The position numbers and the translations under genes were made by a program. Under the pieces are notes generated by a model. That model worked only from the letters and a program-made list of their open reading frames with translations. It did not search any database and was not told the DNA's origin. This document shows positions 8,574 to 17,724 of a DNA stretch of 64,000 nucleotides, piece after piece (positions within the stretch are counted from its first letter, which is position 1; each line of letters begins with the position of its first letter). Origin of the DNA: Marinomonas aquimarina (GTDB lineage: Bacteria > Pseudomonadota > Gammaproteobacteria > Pseudomonadales > Marinomonadaceae); the NCBI RefSeq assembly GCF_900089755.1, contig NZ_FLOC01000008.1, positions 1-64,000 of the forward strand, in the 5' to 3' direction.

Positions 8574-8917
8574 AATTGGCTCGAGCGGGTTAAAAAACGA
8601 TCTAAGGCATCACATACCAGCATCAGATGTTTGACTTTCTGAGGCTCTAAGCCGCGAAAGGCTTCTTCAACCATCGGCGAGATATGGCAGCGTTGGGGTA
8701 AGGGCTGCTGCTGTTCGATCATTTCCTTAAAGCGCTCAATCAGCACATAACGCAACCACTGCTCGAACGTCATAGTATCAATACAAAATGGCTGTTCTGA
8801 CGCCAGCGCCTCGCTAGACGGCGCCTTCGTTTCCCATACTTGTGCCGCTTGCATAGCCATTTGCAGCTCTAATACAAGATCCGCCAACTCGGTATAACGT
8901 TGAATCGATTGGGACAA
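8570..8917 (-). CDS. YqcC family protein (DUF446)
   Basis: A 115-residue protein of the YqcC family, an all-alpha fold of unknown function. The diagnostic segment is FEQWLRYVLIERFKEMI, followed by LPQRCHISPMVEEAF. The start is TTG, with AGGAGAG seven bases upstream. Its last four bases are shared with the DUF1853 start, so both are expected in one operon. In E. coli yqcC sits beside the pseudouridine synthase gene truC, a different context from here. Confidence 0.85.
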   Translation of the reverse strand: MSQSIQRYTELADLVLELQMAMQAAQVWETKAPSSEALASEQPFCIDTMTFEQWLRYVLIERFKEMIEQQQPLPQRCHISPMVEEAFRGLEPQKVKHLMLVCDALDRFLTRSSQL

Positions 8918-8991
8918 CTGATTTCTCTCCTAAAAAACGGTATGATGCGAAGCTTTTTAAATCCACATCAGTTTGGGTGCACATCACTGCT

Positions 8992-10056
8992 ATGCAAAAT
9001 ATTGAATCATTAAGCGATCTTTTCAGTGCCGTTGGGTGCAAGGCCTCATTTTACGACGTTGGCCGCTACATTACGAAAATCACGCCACAACAGGTTATTC
9101 AGTTCGATAAAAAGCAACAAGTTTACCCGTATGGCTTTCGCAAGCAAGCTTGGCTTGCCTGTGTACTCACCGAACAACAAGCACAAACAAATGATGGCCA
9201 AGTGGTGTGGTTCTTACGTTTACCGTTAGACGAGTCTGGCTGCCTCAACCTTGGCGCCCGCGATCACTTTATTAAGACCATCGTGGATAAAATCCTGCAC
9301 AAAGGCGCTGAACAAGGGGTTCAAGAAGCCCTTGAAGACAACCCTTATGCCTTCCAGCCGGATCAAGACCGCCTGGCTAGCTTCCATGCGATCCTTGCAC
9401 GCGACCTTAAGCAACCGCCATCGCAGTACTTTTCAGCGGTACTGGACTATTTGAAGGGCGATGATTTGCACAGCGAAGACACTTGGAATCAATTAGGCAT
9501 CCAAGGCTTGGCCGATTTGGCCGCGCGCAATACCGATAAGAGCCTAGACAGCGTGATTGTCACCGCTATTGAGCAAGCCCCGAATGAAGTGCGCTTTCCC
9601 CTATGTCATGCTCTCGAACATCACGTGCAAAGTGACGCAGTCGTCAAAGCAGTGTGCGAACAAATGCTATCTGACACTGTATCCACTGCGGATGCCGCCC
9701 ACTTTGTACGCGCCATCGCTCGCACTGAGTTTGTCACGGAGCTATTTATTCCATTGTTTACCATGCTAGGGGATATCAGCCATTGTGACGATGAGCAACT
9801 GGAATTGATCGCATCCTTGGTGGCGAAATGTCCGCACTGGGTGGCGGAGCAAGGTCAACTATTGCGTATTATTTTGGAAAAACTGGCGCACCGTGATGAT
9901 AGCCAACTGGGCTTCAAACACATTGTTGCAGAACTGACTCAACAGCCAGAAACACGCACCGAATGCTGGCATATTTTGCGCTCTGACCATGCCAGTCAAG
10001 CACTGCAAAATGCCGTGGCTAATCTGTTTACTCCTGCATCCTCAACCTTGCAGTAA
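8992..10056 (+). CDS. DUF3549 family protein
   Basis: A protein of about 354 residues in the DUF3549 family of Pseudomonas, Marinomonas and relatives, function unknown. The conserved start is MQNIESLSDLFSAVGC, then YDVGRYITKI and PYGFRKQAWLACV. The rest is helix-rich with repeat-like segments, suggesting an alpha-solenoid scaffold. The ATG at 8992 matches the family start; a GTG at 8977 would add five residues. Neither has a strong ribosome-binding site. It is divergent from the YqcC/DUF1853 pair and shares a short promoter region with it. Confidence 0.78.
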   Translation: MQNIESLSDLFSAVGCKASFYDVGRYITKITPQQVIQFDKKQQVYPYGFRKQAWLACVLTEQQAQTNDGQVVWFLRLPLDESGCLNLGARDHFIKTIVDKILHKGAEQGVQEALEDNPYAFQPDQDRLASFHAILARDLKQPPSQYFSAVLDYLKGDDLHSEDTWNQLGIQGLADLAARNTDKSLDSVIVTAIEQAPNEVRFPLCHALEHHVQSDAVVKAVCEQMLSDTVSTADAAHFVRAIARTEFVTELFIPLFTMLGDISHCDDEQLELIASLVAKCPHWVAEQGQLLRIILEKLAHRDDSQLGFKHIVAELTQQPETRTECWHILRSDHASQALQNAVANLFTPASSTLQ

Positions 10057-10071
10057 GATCCATAAGAACTG

Positions 10072-10094
10072 CCCGCCATTCAGTTAATGGCGGG
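10072..10094. terminator. Convergent hairpin after the DUF3549 gene
   Basis: CCCGCCATT (10072-10080) and AATGGCGGG (10086-10094) form a perfect 9-bp stem with loop CAGTT, right after the plus-strand gene. It overlaps the stop codon of the opposite small gene. The T-tract is poor, so this may be a 3'-end protecting hairpin more than a classic terminator. Confidence 0.5.
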
Positions 10095-10344
10095 TATGTT
10101 TGGGCTCTACCATTGAACGCATCTCTTTACGATGCTCTTTAAACTCATCACTGAGTTCATAATTACCATCATCAGTGTGCTGTAATGCGCCACGACTGAC
10201 TAAGGCTTCCAATGTTTTTGGTAAGACTTTCTGACGGCGTTTGCCCTTCACAAAGAAATATTGATCATCCACCTGGATCAGTTCGAAACCTGTCTCGAGA
10301 AACCCGACACAAAGGTTTTGAGTTGGTGTTAATTTCAATTTCAT
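10084..10344 (-). CDS. Small protein of unknown function (86 aa), possible winged helix
   Basis: I do not recognise this gene. It encodes 86 residues starting MKLKLTPTQNLCVGFLETG; the ATG at 10344 has GAGGGTG just upstream. The pattern (a helix, a short beta pair in IQVDDQYFFVKG, a helix KVLPKTLEALVSRGAL and a beta turn in TDDGNYELS) resembles a small winged-helix domain, and the tail is basic. A DNA-binding role is possible but unproven. It is convergent with the DUF3549 gene and sits downstream of purU. Confidence 0.6.
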   Translation of the reverse strand: MKLKLTPTQNLCVGFLETGFELIQVDDQYFFVKGKRRQKVLPKTLEALVSRGALQHTDDGNYELSDEFKEHRKEMRSMVEPKHTRH

Positions 10345-10424
10345 CGCGTCACCCTCAACCAAACTAATTGATTTACTGAGGTAACTATAGACAAAAAATC
10401 GGATAACAGGACGTTATTGAAGAG

Positions 10425-10458
10425 AAAGGGCAAGCGGATTGCACCAAACTTACCCTTT
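10425..10458 (-). terminator. Possible terminator of purU
   Basis: AAAGGGCAAG (10425-10434) and CTTACCCTTT (10449-10458) pair with one mismatch, directly after the purU stop on the minus strand, and lead into a T-rich stretch on that strand. The stem is imperfect and the loop is 14 nt, so this is a modest call. Confidence 0.4.
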
Positions 10459-10465
10459 TTGGCCG

Positions 10466-11323
10466 TTACTGTGCGAACACAACCGTTTTGTTGCCATGCA
10501 CTAGCACACGATCTTCAATGTGATAACTCAAACCACGGGACAGCACCAGCTTTTCGATATCTTTGCCCAAACGCACCATATCTGTCGCCGAATGGCTGTG
10601 ACGAACACGGATCACATCTTGCTCGATGATTGGCCCCGCATCCAAATCAGCCGTCACATAATGGCAGGTAGCGCCGATCAACTTCACCCCACGCACCGCC
10701 GCTTGGTGATAAGGCTTGGCACCAATAAAAGATGGCAAGAAGCTATGGTGAATGTTGATCACACGGAAGCGGTATTTCTCACACAGGTATTCGGGGAAGA
10801 TCTGCATGTAACGCGCCAAGACGATGGTATCGGCACCGGACTCATCGATGGCTGTTTCAATCGCTTGAAAGGCGGGTAGTTTGTCTTCTTTTGGCACATT
10901 GATGCAGTGATACGGAATCTTGTACCACTCCACCATAGAGCGCAAATCTTCATGGTTGGCAATCACACCGACGATATCGCATTGCAACTCACCCGTGTGC
11001 CAGCGATGCAATAAGTCGTTCAGACAGTGGGACTCTTTGGTCGCCATCAGCATCACTTTGGGCTTATCTTCACTGCTGTTAATAAACCAGTCCATGTCGA
11101 ACTCTGCGGCAATCTTGGCAAACTCCGCACGGAAGGTTTCAAGATCTACGGTCATGCTCTCGGCATCAATGACATGCCGCATAAAGAACCATTTTTGCTC
11201 GGGACCAGTGTGGTGGTTCGCTTCAACAATCGAACCATTGCGCTCATTCAAATACTGGCTCACAGCCGCTACGATACCAACTCGATCTGGGCAACTGATC
11301 ACTAAACGATACGTTTTGCTCAT
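10466..11323 (-). CDS. purU: Formyltetrahydrofolate deformylase
   Basis: A 285-residue enzyme that hydrolyses 10-formyltetrahydrofolate to formate and tetrahydrofolate, balancing one-carbon pools and supplying formate for purine synthesis by PurT. An N-terminal ACT domain (residues 4-85, starting at YRLVISCPDRVG) is followed by a formyltransferase-fold domain with INIHHSFLPSFIGAKPYHQA and HYVTADLDAGPIIEQD, holding the catalytic Asn-His-Asp set. The length fits the family (280-290). It is a single gene on the minus strand after rlmL. In E. coli PurU responds to methionine and glycine through its ACT domain; that is family knowledge, not shown here. Confidence 0.95.
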   Translation of the reverse strand: MSKTYRLVISCPDRVGIVAAVSQYLNERNGSIVEANHHTGPEQKWFFMRHVIDAESMTVDLETFRAEFAKIAAEFDMDWFINSSEDKPKVMLMATKESHCLNDLLHRWHTGELQCDIVGVIANHEDLRSMVEWYKIPYHCINVPKEDKLPAFQAIETAIDESGADTIVLARYMQIFPEYLCEKYRFRVINIHHSFLPSFIGAKPYHQAAVRGVKLIGATCHYVTADLDAGPIIEQDVIRVRHSHSATDMVRLGKDIEKLVLSRGLSYHIEDRVLVHGNKTVVFAQ

Positions 11324-11407
11324 AGTCTCTACTACTTTTATAAGATCCAGATTGCCCTAGCCACAGCGACCAAGGCCATCCGAATTAATGGGGAAAAGTT
11401 TTATCTA

Positions 11408-13576
11408 CTATTTATGTCGCAAAACCCAGCATTGGTGAATCTTCTGATTACGCTCAAAATCCGGGTCAAGCGACTGGCGAGTGATGTCTTTCACCTCATA
11501 GCGTTCACTGAGTGCTGGATCCAGCTCAAAGCGACGGTAGTTGTTCGAGAAAATCAATTCGCCATCTTTATGTAAACGCGCCATAGCAAGGTCGATCAGA
11601 TCCACGTGATCACGTTGAATATCCAATACGCCGGCCATTTTTTTAGAGTTAGAGAAGGTTGGCGGATCCATAAAGATCAAATCGAACTCATCCTCTGAAT
11701 TGCGTAACCATTCAAAGCAGTCCGCACGCACGACTTTGTGGTCGCGCTCAGAGAATTCGTTCAGTTCCAAGTTTCGACGTGACCACTCCGTGTAGGTATT
11801 GGACATATCGACACTTAGAGTGCTCTTCGCTCCACCCTGCCCTGCATGCACAGAAGCCGAGGCGGTGTAACAGAATAGGTTTAAGAAGCGTGCGCCATTG
11901 GCTTTATCTTGAATCAGCTTACGTACTGGACGGTGATCTAAGAACAAGCCTGTATCCAGGTAGTCTTTCAGGTTAACAATGAAATCACAACCGTGTTCCT
12001 CGACGATCATTTCGTGCTGCTGCTGATCGACTTTTTCATACTGATTCTTACCTGACTGACGTAATCGCTGTTTAACGACCACATTCGTCTCAGGAATATT
12101 CAGTGCCAATGGAATGGCTGAAACCGCTTCAAATAAACGTTGTTGTGCTTTGTTTTCGTCAACACTCTTAGGCGCTTGGTACTCTTGCACGTGTGCCCAA
12201 TCATTGTAGATATCGATCGCCACCGAGTATTCCGGCATGTCCGCATCGTAGACACGGTAACAAGTGACTTTCTCTTTATCCAACCACTTACGCAGCTTCT
12301 TCTGGTTTTTCTGCAAACGGTTAACCACCATTTGCGCACCAGAGGACAAACCTACTTGTTCACGACTGCCAGCTTTGATGTGGCTTTCTGCAATTGGGAA
12401 ACGGTAAGCACGACACTCCAAACCACCGTTTAATACTCGGGTGCTTTTCTCAGGGCGAATCGGTATTTGACGAGCAAGGTTTTCGCTGCTGGTCAACAGC
12501 ATCATTTCCCCTTCCGACGCGTGTTCAATCGCCCAATCGCCCAGCTGGCGGTACAAGGCAACCAGCGCCATCTCGTCCCCTAAACGCTCACCATAAGGTG
12601 GGTTGACCATGATCAACGTCGGCTGTTTGTCCCAGTTAAACTCATGCTGTTGGAAAGCAGACATTTCAACCTTCACAATGCCGGATAGTCCTGCGCGTTT
12701 AATGTTTTCACGAGCCGCTGCGATGGCTTTTTGCTCACGGTCGGTGCCTTGGAAAGACACGCTTAGGTCTTCAGGCGCAACACGTTCGTTTTTCGCAACA
12801 TCGTTCAGCTGCTGCCACATACGGTGATCGTGCTGCTTCCAGCCTTTAAAGCCCCAATATTGGCGACGGGCGCCAGGTGCAATGTTCAAAGAAATCAGCG
12901 CGGCTTCCACCAAGAACGTCGCCGAACCACACATGGGGTCCACCAGTTGTTGGAACTTACAATCTTTGCTCCAACCTGCACGCAGCAATAGACCGGCGGC
13001 TAAGTTTTCTTTCAGCGGCGCCATAGCGCCCTGCTGACGGTAGCCACGACGGTGCATACTTTCGCCGGACATATCCAAGCTGAGCACCGCTTGATCGCGT
13101 TTGATCTTCAGCGCGATGCGCAGGTCTGGGTTTTGTTTTTCAACACTAGGACGACGACCACTTCGTTTCATAAAGTAGTCAGCAATGGCATCTTTGGTAC
13201 GCACCGCACCAAACTGAGTATTACGAATGGAGTGGTTAGTACCATGACAGTCTATTGCAATGGTACTGTCGGCACTCATGTGCTCGGACCATTCCAGAGC
13301 AGCAACGCCTTGATACAGATCATCTGCGCTGTCAATTTTAAAGCTCGTCAACGGCATCATTACGCGCGTCGCCACACGCGACCACAAACACGCTAGATAC
13401 ATGCCGCGTAAGTCAGTCGTCAATTTCACCTGAGCTTCACCTAGGCGCGTTTCGGTCAACCCCAGATCATGCAGCTCTTTTTCAAGGATATTTTCCAAGC
13501 CAATTGGGCAAGTCAATTCCAGCGATATTGGTTGTACACTAGCGTCGCTAGGAGTCTGTTCAGAATCGTGTGTCAT
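11408..13576 (-). CDS. rlmL: Bifunctional 23S rRNA methyltransferase RlmKL
   Basis: A 722-residue fusion that methylates 23S rRNA at G2445 (N2, RlmL half) and G2069 (N7, RlmK half) during 50S assembly. It has an N-terminal THUMP RNA-binding domain (about 60-165), then an RlmL methyltransferase with DPMCGSATFLVEAAL and VNPPYGERLGDE, then a C-terminal RlmK domain with LNLFCYTASASVHA and FMDPPTFSNSKKM. Both NPPY and DPPTFSNS catalytic motifs are intact. It is slightly longer than E. coli RlmL (702) because of about 18 polar residues at the N-terminus. Divergent from rmf, another ribosome-related gene. Confidence 0.96.
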   Translation of the reverse strand: MTHDSEQTPSDASVQPISLELTCPIGLENILEKELHDLGLTETRLGEAQVKLTTDLRGMYLACLWSRVATRVMMPLTSFKIDSADDLYQGVAALEWSEHMSADSTIAIDCHGTNHSIRNTQFGAVRTKDAIADYFMKRSGRRPSVEKQNPDLRIALKIKRDQAVLSLDMSGESMHRRGYRQQGAMAPLKENLAAGLLLRAGWSKDCKFQQLVDPMCGSATFLVEAALISLNIAPGARRQYWGFKGWKQHDHRMWQQLNDVAKNERVAPEDLSVSFQGTDREQKAIAAARENIKRAGLSGIVKVEMSAFQQHEFNWDKQPTLIMVNPPYGERLGDEMALVALYRQLGDWAIEHASEGEMMLLTSSENLARQIPIRPEKSTRVLNGGLECRAYRFPIAESHIKAGSREQVGLSSGAQMVVNRLQKNQKKLRKWLDKEKVTCYRVYDADMPEYSVAIDIYNDWAHVQEYQAPKSVDENKAQQRLFEAVSAIPLALNIPETNVVVKQRLRQSGKNQYEKVDQQQHEMIVEEHGCDFIVNLKDYLDTGLFLDHRPVRKLIQDKANGARFLNLFCYTASASVHAGQGGAKSTLSVDMSNTYTEWSRRNLELNEFSERDHKVVRADCFEWLRNSEDEFDLIFMDPPTFSNSKKMAGVLDIQRDHVDLIDLAMARLHKDGELIFSNNYRRFELDPALSERYEVKDITRQSLDPDFERNQKIHQCWVLRHK

Positions 13577-13700
13577 CTTTATTACTTTTAAGTGAATTTT
13601 TGAATTTCGTTAGAGCAAAGTGTTTTTAGACAAACGCCGCTCACTCATCTATTAATTAAAGTTCACTTACATTGAAAAGAGAACTGAGAGGAACGTATTT

Positions 13701-13910
13701 ATGAAGAAACAAAAACGAGATCTTCATCAAAGAGCGTATGTACGTGGCTACCGAGCTGGCATGGCTGGCAAATCGAAAGCCCTTTCAGAGCAATGTCATT
13801 CGTCCGCTCGTCCTGATTGGTTAGCAGGCTGGCGAGAAGGTCGAGGTGACATGTGGGATGGTCTCACCCCTGTCGACGGAACTTATAAAGCCGCAGGTTT
13901 TTCTCAGTAA
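13701..13910 (+). CDS. rmf: Ribosome modulation factor
   Basis: A 69-residue basic protein. RMF binds stationary-phase ribosomes near the decoding centre and drives 100S dimer formation, protecting idle ribosomes. The signature is MKKQKRDLHQRAYVRGYRAG and then WLAGWREGR, as in E. coli RMF (55 residues). Here the C-terminus is extended by about 14 residues ending PVDGTYKAAGFSQ. GAGAGGAAC precedes the ATG. It has its own strong terminator directly behind it and is divergent from rlmL. Confidence 0.95.
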   Translation: MKKQKRDLHQRAYVRGYRAGMAGKSKALSEQCHSSARPDWLAGWREGRGDMWDGLTPVDGTYKAAGFSQ

Positions 13911-13932
13911 AACAACTAAACCCTATTCTAAC

Positions 13933-13962
13933 AAAAAGGCCAGTCAATCGACTGGCCTTTTT
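13933..13962. terminator. Bidirectional terminator, rmf / pyrD
   Basis: AAAAAGGCCAGTC (13933-13945) and GACTGGCCTTTTT (13950-13962) form a perfect 13-bp stem with loop AATC between converging genes. Confidence 0.93.
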
Positions 13963-13966
13963 GTGT

Positions 13967-15007
13967 TTATTTGCCTAGACGATTTTTACGAATGTAAGCA
14001 TCCGTGGCAGCAATCGCTTCGTGCACCAACTCAGGGCCACGGTAGATAAAGCCAGAATAGATCTGTACCAGCTTAGCACCGGCTTGCAGTTTTTCCACCG
14101 CATCCGCACCGGACAAGATACCACCCACACCAATGACTGGCAGCTCGCTCTGTAAATGATCGCACAGTACGCTGACCACATGCGTTGAAGCATCTTTCAC
14201 TGGCGCGCCACTTAAACCGCCCGCTTCGGTCGCGTATTTGTGGCCTGCCACGGCGTCACGAGACAAGGTGGTGTTAGTGGCGATGATGGCATCGACTTTT
14301 TGCTCAACCAAGGTATCCGCCACCATTTTGATCTCATCGTCGCTCATATCTGGCGCAATTTTCACGGCCAGTGGCACCGTACGACCATTTTCAGCGGCAT
14401 AGCGGTTCTTCGCTTCGACCAATGGTGAAATCAATTGCGCGAGACTTTCCCCAAACTGTAGCGAACGCAGTCCAGGTGTGTTCGGCGAGCTAATGTTCGC
14501 CGTGATGTAATCGGCATAGGGAATCACTTGCTCCAAGCAAGTTAGGTAGTCTGACGCCGCATCTTCCACCGAGGTCGTTAGGTTCTTACCAATGTTTACC
14601 CCGAGCACGCCTTTAAATTGATGCTGGCGAATGCGCGACACCATGTGTTCCACGCCTTTGTTGTTAAAGCCCATGCGGTTGATGATGGCCTCATGTTCAG
14701 GCAAACGGAAAAGACGTGGCTTAGGATTTCCAGACTGCCCCTTTGGCGTCACGGTACCCACTTCAACAAAACCAAAGCCCAGCGCACCCAATGCCTCAAA
14801 GGCATCTGCGTTCTTATCTAAACCCGCCGCCAAGCCCACTGCATTGGGAAACTCAATGCCCATGACATTCACTGGTGTTGCCGCTGCCTCATGGGCATAC
14901 AGTGACGTCAAACCTAAGCGTGCTGACGCCCCTAACACATCCAGCGATAATTCATGGGATACTTCAGGGTCTAATTTGAACAGTAGCGAACGAGCTAAGT
15001 TATACAT
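13967..15007 (-). CDS. pyrD: Dihydroorotate dehydrogenase (quinone), class 2
   Basis: A 346-residue membrane-associated flavoenzyme that oxidises dihydroorotate to orotate with quinone, the fourth step of pyrimidine synthesis. The N-terminal helix [20 protein letters not shown] is the class 2 membrane and quinone tunnel segment. The FMN barrel follows, with [26 protein letters not shown] and [14 protein letters not shown]; the serine in that last motif is the class 2 catalytic base. The length is typical. A short DUF2835 gene lies just upstream on the same strand. Confidence 0.97.
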   Translation of the reverse strand: MYNLARSLLFKLDPEVSHELSLDVLGASARLGLTSLYAHEAAATPVNVMGIEFPNAVGLAAGLDKNADAFEALGALGFGFVEVGTVTPKGQSGNPKPRLFRLPEHEAIINRMGFNNKGVEHMVSRIRQHQFKGVLGVNIGKNLTTSVEDAASDYLTCLEQVIPYADYITANISSPNTPGLRSLQFGESLAQLISPLVEAKNRYAAENGRTVPLAVKIAPDMSDDEIKMVADTLVEQKVDAIIATNTTLSRDAVAGHKYATEAGGLSGAPVKDASTHVVSVLCDHLQSELPVIGVGGILSGADAVEKLQAGAKLVQIYSGFIYRGPELVHEAIAATDAYIRKNRLGK

Positions 15008-15043
15008 ATGAGTTAGCCTAATGATCTGTGGGGTTGTAGGGGA

Positions 15044-15265
15044 TTAAAGAATTTTATCTATTTTGACGAGTTTTTTGTTTTCATCAAACTCGACCTCAAA
15101 GGCACCGTAAACACCTTTGTGCGTGACAAAGCGCTGAAAGATCGATAATGGCAGTTGAATCATGCGTCCATCTCGACTGCGCGCCACGAGGTATTTCATT
15201 GAGCCTTGATACATTTCCTTGTATTTATAAGCTGGAAGACTTACGTCTATAGTAACTTTTGCCAT
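15044..15265 (-). CDS. DUF2835 family protein
   Basis: A 73-residue protein of the DUF2835 family, function unknown. The conserved pattern is YQGSMKYLVARSRDGRMIQL, then FVTHKGVYGAFEVEFD near the C-terminus. ATG at 15265 has TAAGG upstream and matches the family start; an upstream extension to 15307 is outside the family. It is 36 bp upstream of pyrD on the same strand, so the two may share a transcript. The small, mostly beta fold suggests nucleic acid or protein binding, but this is not established. Confidence 0.85.
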   Translation of the reverse strand: MAKVTIDVSLPAYKYKEMYQGSMKYLVARSRDGRMIQLPLSIFQRFVTHKGVYGAFEVEFDENKKLVKIDKIL

Positions 15266-15350
15266 GACATGCCTTACACACAACGCTCTCTTGAACTTCT
15301 TGATCAAGAAGAGGTTTAAACTTAGATACGATGCTGGTTATTATATTGGC

Positions 15351-15378
15351 TTGACGGGTATTTTGACAGCAGTATAAG
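15351..15378 (+). promoter_or_regulatory. Candidate sigma-70 promoter of the moxR/bat operon
   Basis: TTGACG (15351-15356) and TATAAG (15373-15378) are separated by 16 bp, just upstream of the first gene of the operon. The transcript would start only a few bases before the ATG at 15392, giving a very short leader, so an alternative upstream promoter cannot be excluded. Confidence 0.35.
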
Positions 15379-15391
15379 GGCTTACAGTAGT

Positions 15392-16357
15392 ATGGAAGCA
15401 GTAATTGAACGTCTTAAAGAGCACTTAAATCATTCGATCGTCGGACAAGGCGCTTTAATTGATGATTTGCTGGTGGCACTGATCGCCAAAGGTCACGTAC
15501 TGTTGGAGGGCCCACCAGGGATTGCCAAAACCACGGCGGCCAAAGCGTTAGCCAATGCCATCCAAGCCAGTTTTCAGCGCATTCAATTTACCCCTGACCT
15601 GTTGCCTGGGGACGTGACCGGTTCCGATATTTACCAACAGCATAGCGGCCAGTTTCAATTTACCGCGGGCCCCATCATGCACGACATCGTGTTAGCGGAC
15701 GAGATCAACCGCGCCCCCGCCAAAGTGCAATCCGCTTTATTGGAAGCCATGGGCGAGCGCCAAATTACCGTGGGCAGCGCCACTTACCCACTTTCCGAGT
15801 TGTTCTTCGTTATCGCCACACAAAACCCGATCGAGCAGGAAGGTACCTACCCGCTCCCCGAAGCGCAGCTCGACCGTTTCCTAATGAAAATTCAGGTGGA
15901 TTACCCGGATCTTGAAACCGAGCTGCAGGTATTACACCTGATCCGCGAACAAGACAAACACGGCGGTGGGGCAACCACAGCCCCGGTGGTGACACTGGAT
16001 GACATCGCCGCACTGCAAAAAACGGCGCTTAACATTTACATGGCCGATGCGGTTGAACAGTACATTGTGCACCTGGTGATGGCCACACGCCATCCAGACA
16101 AATATTTCGAGGACGAGGGCAAAATGGCGGCCATGATTGAATACGGCGTCAGCCCTCGTGCGACCTTGGCGTTGGACCGCTGTGCACGTGCTCACGCAGT
16201 CATTGCCGGACGCGATTATGTTACCCCTGACGATGTCCGCGCGGTGGTCCACAATGTCTTCCGTCACCGCATTGTGCCATCTTTCCAAGCCATTGCGCAG
16301 AACCTCAGTAATGATCAGTTAATCAATATGTTATTAGCCAAAGTCCCTGTACTTTAA
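15392..16357 (+). CDS. MoxR-family AAA+ ATPase
   Basis: A 321-residue MoxR-type AAA+ ATPase. These act as chaperone-like partners of adjacent von Willebrand factor A (VWA) proteins, aiding assembly or metal insertion of client complexes. Walker A is GPPGIAKT (40-47), Walker B is VLADEINRA (100-108), and sensor residues lie in VIATQNPIEQEGTYPLPEAQ. The length and the adjacent DUF58 and VWA genes mark the MoxR-proper class. It is the first gene of a six-gene operon with tight spacing (DUF58 starts 4 bp after its stop). The client is unknown. Confidence 0.93.
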   Translation: MEAVIERLKEHLNHSIVGQGALIDDLLVALIAKGHVLLEGPPGIAKTTAAKALANAIQASFQRIQFTPDLLPGDVTGSDIYQQHSGQFQFTAGPIMHDIVLADEINRAPAKVQSALLEAMGERQITVGSATYPLSELFFVIATQNPIEQEGTYPLPEAQLDRFLMKIQVDYPDLETELQVLHLIREQDKHGGGATTAPVVTLDDIAALQKTALNIYMADAVEQYIVHLVMATRHPDKYFEDEGKMAAMIEYGVSPRATLALDRCARAHAVIAGRDYVTPDDVRAVVHNVFRHRIVPSFQAIAQNLSNDQLINMLLAKVPVL

Positions 16358-16360
16358 ACC

Positions 16361-17257
16361 ATGAATGAGTTGATTATCCCACCGTCACCTGAGCTTAGCA
16401 GCGAACAGATCCTTGCCCTAGGCGGTTACGCCAAGGCCTTAGGGCAAGCGCGCAACATGCCGCGCTCGCATCTATTGGCGGGTAACTTACAGAGCAAGAA
16501 AAAGGGCCATGGCTTAGAGCTGCATGAGATTCGTCCCTATGCCATCAGCGATGAAGCGCGCCACATTGATTGGCGCGTCACCGCACGCACCGGAGAAGCC
16601 CATACGCGAATTTACACCGAAGACAGCGAGCACCGTACGCTGGTGGTGTTAAGTTTATCCACAGACGCGTATTTCGGCACTCAGACCACCTTTATCAGCA
16701 CGCGCTTGGCACAACTCGCCGCCTTGATCAGTTGGCGCTGCTATGCCCAACGTGAACCTGTGGGGCTGGCCGTGCACGCTGGCACAGCACAGCTGACCCC
16801 CATCATTCGAGATTGGCAACAATTTGGTCAGCAATTGGCCGAGAGCACACTTATCGAGCAACGAGAGCAGTGTTCACCTGTCTTTAGCCTGCCCCATTTG
16901 GCCCATCTACGTGGCTATTCAGTGATTGTCTTGAGCGACCAGCTGTCTGTAGCCGACAACAGTCAAGCGGCGTTTGCGCAATTAGCGCAACATAACCGTG
17001 TGCATTGGCTTGCCGTTGACGACCCTAACACCTTTCAATTGCCAGACGGTGAGTATCTGTTCGCCCACCGTAGCGGCTCGAAAGCAATTCAAGTAAACAC
17101 TCAACAAAAGCAGCAAGCGCAGTCTCGTCACCAGCAGCAGCGACAACGGTTAGACGAATACTTATCAGGTCTAGGCATTTTGCATTTAACCTTTAGTGTC
17201 GACGATTCGCCAGTGGCCATTGCTCGAGAGCTGCTGTTACGTGGAGTCATTCATTGA
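16361..17257 (+). CDS. DUF58 domain protein of the MoxR/Bat cluster
   Basis: A 298-residue protein with the DUF58 domain, the usual second gene of moxR clusters. The core is KKKGHGLELHEIRPY followed by HIDWRVTARTGEAHTRIYTE, the diagnostic DUF58 strands. The C-terminal half is a degenerate VWA-like fold (VVLSLSTDAYF, IVLSDQL). It starts right after moxR. No membrane segment is seen, unlike longer DUF58 proteins that carry two N-terminal helices. The role in the MoxR system is not known. Confidence 0.88.
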   Translation: MNELIIPPSPELSSEQILALGGYAKALGQARNMPRSHLLAGNLQSKKKGHGLELHEIRPYAISDEARHIDWRVTARTGEAHTRIYTEDSEHRTLVVLSLSTDAYFGTQTTFISTRLAQLAALISWRCYAQREPVGLAVHAGTAQLTPIIRDWQQFGQQLAESTLIEQREQCSPVFSLPHLAHLRGYSVIVLSDQLSVADNSQAAFAQLAQHNRVHWLAVDDPNTFQLPDGEYLFAHRSGSKAIQVNTQQKQQAQSRHQQQRQRLDEYLSGLGILHLTFSVDDSPVAIARELLLRGVIH

Positions 17258-17724
17258 TGTCGATGACCATTGAGCTGCCCAACAAAGCTTACATGCTGCC
17301 GCAAGCCATCCCTGAGTGGCCACCCGTTTGGTGGTTTTGGCTGGTCGTGGCGGCCGCAATCTTATTACTCGCCTTGCTCGTGTTCAGCTTAGTACGCCGT
17401 CATCGACAACGTGCCTATCGTCGGGAGGCACTGGCACAATTGTCACAGACCCAAGAACTGAGCGACCAAGCGCTCATCGAATTGTGCCTCAGTGTAATCA
17501 AGCGTTGTTTGATGACCGAAGGTAAACAGGAGCTGGTCAGTATCCCGACCAGCGAGCTGCTGCCGATTCTCGATCGGCACAACAAGCGATCTAAAATCAA
17601 ACTAGCAGTGTATGAAGCTTGCTTTACCAGCGCCATCTATCAGCCTAATAGTCAATTAAGTGCCGACGAACGTGAAGCACTGCTGCGCGTCACCAAAGCT
17701 TGGATAAGGGGGCACCGTGCTTGA
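17257..17724 (+). CDS. DUF4381 domain membrane protein
   Basis: A 155-residue protein with one membrane helix near residues 25-45 (WWFWLVVAAAILLLALLVFS) and a cytoplasmic helical tail. It belongs to DUF4381, found only in MoxR/Bat clusters. The ATG at 17257 overlaps the DUF58 stop by one base (TGATG), so they are translationally coupled. After the membrane segment, RREALAQLSQ and a helical segment ending in WIRGHRA match the family layout. It likely anchors the complex to the inner membrane; this is inference. Confidence 0.83.
   Translation: MSMTIELPNKAYMLPQAIPEWPPVWWFWLVVAAAILLLALLVFSLVRRHRQRAYRREALAQLSQTQELSDQALIELCLSVIKRCLMTEGKQELVSIPTSELLPILDRHNKRSKIKLAVYEACFTSAIYQPNSQLSADEREALLRVTKAWIRGHRA

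Noticed and set aside
13590-13668. AAGTGAA and TTCACTT, separated by 65 bp, between rlmL and rmf
   Set aside because: Seven-base arms at this distance are expected by chance in an AT-rich intergenic region.
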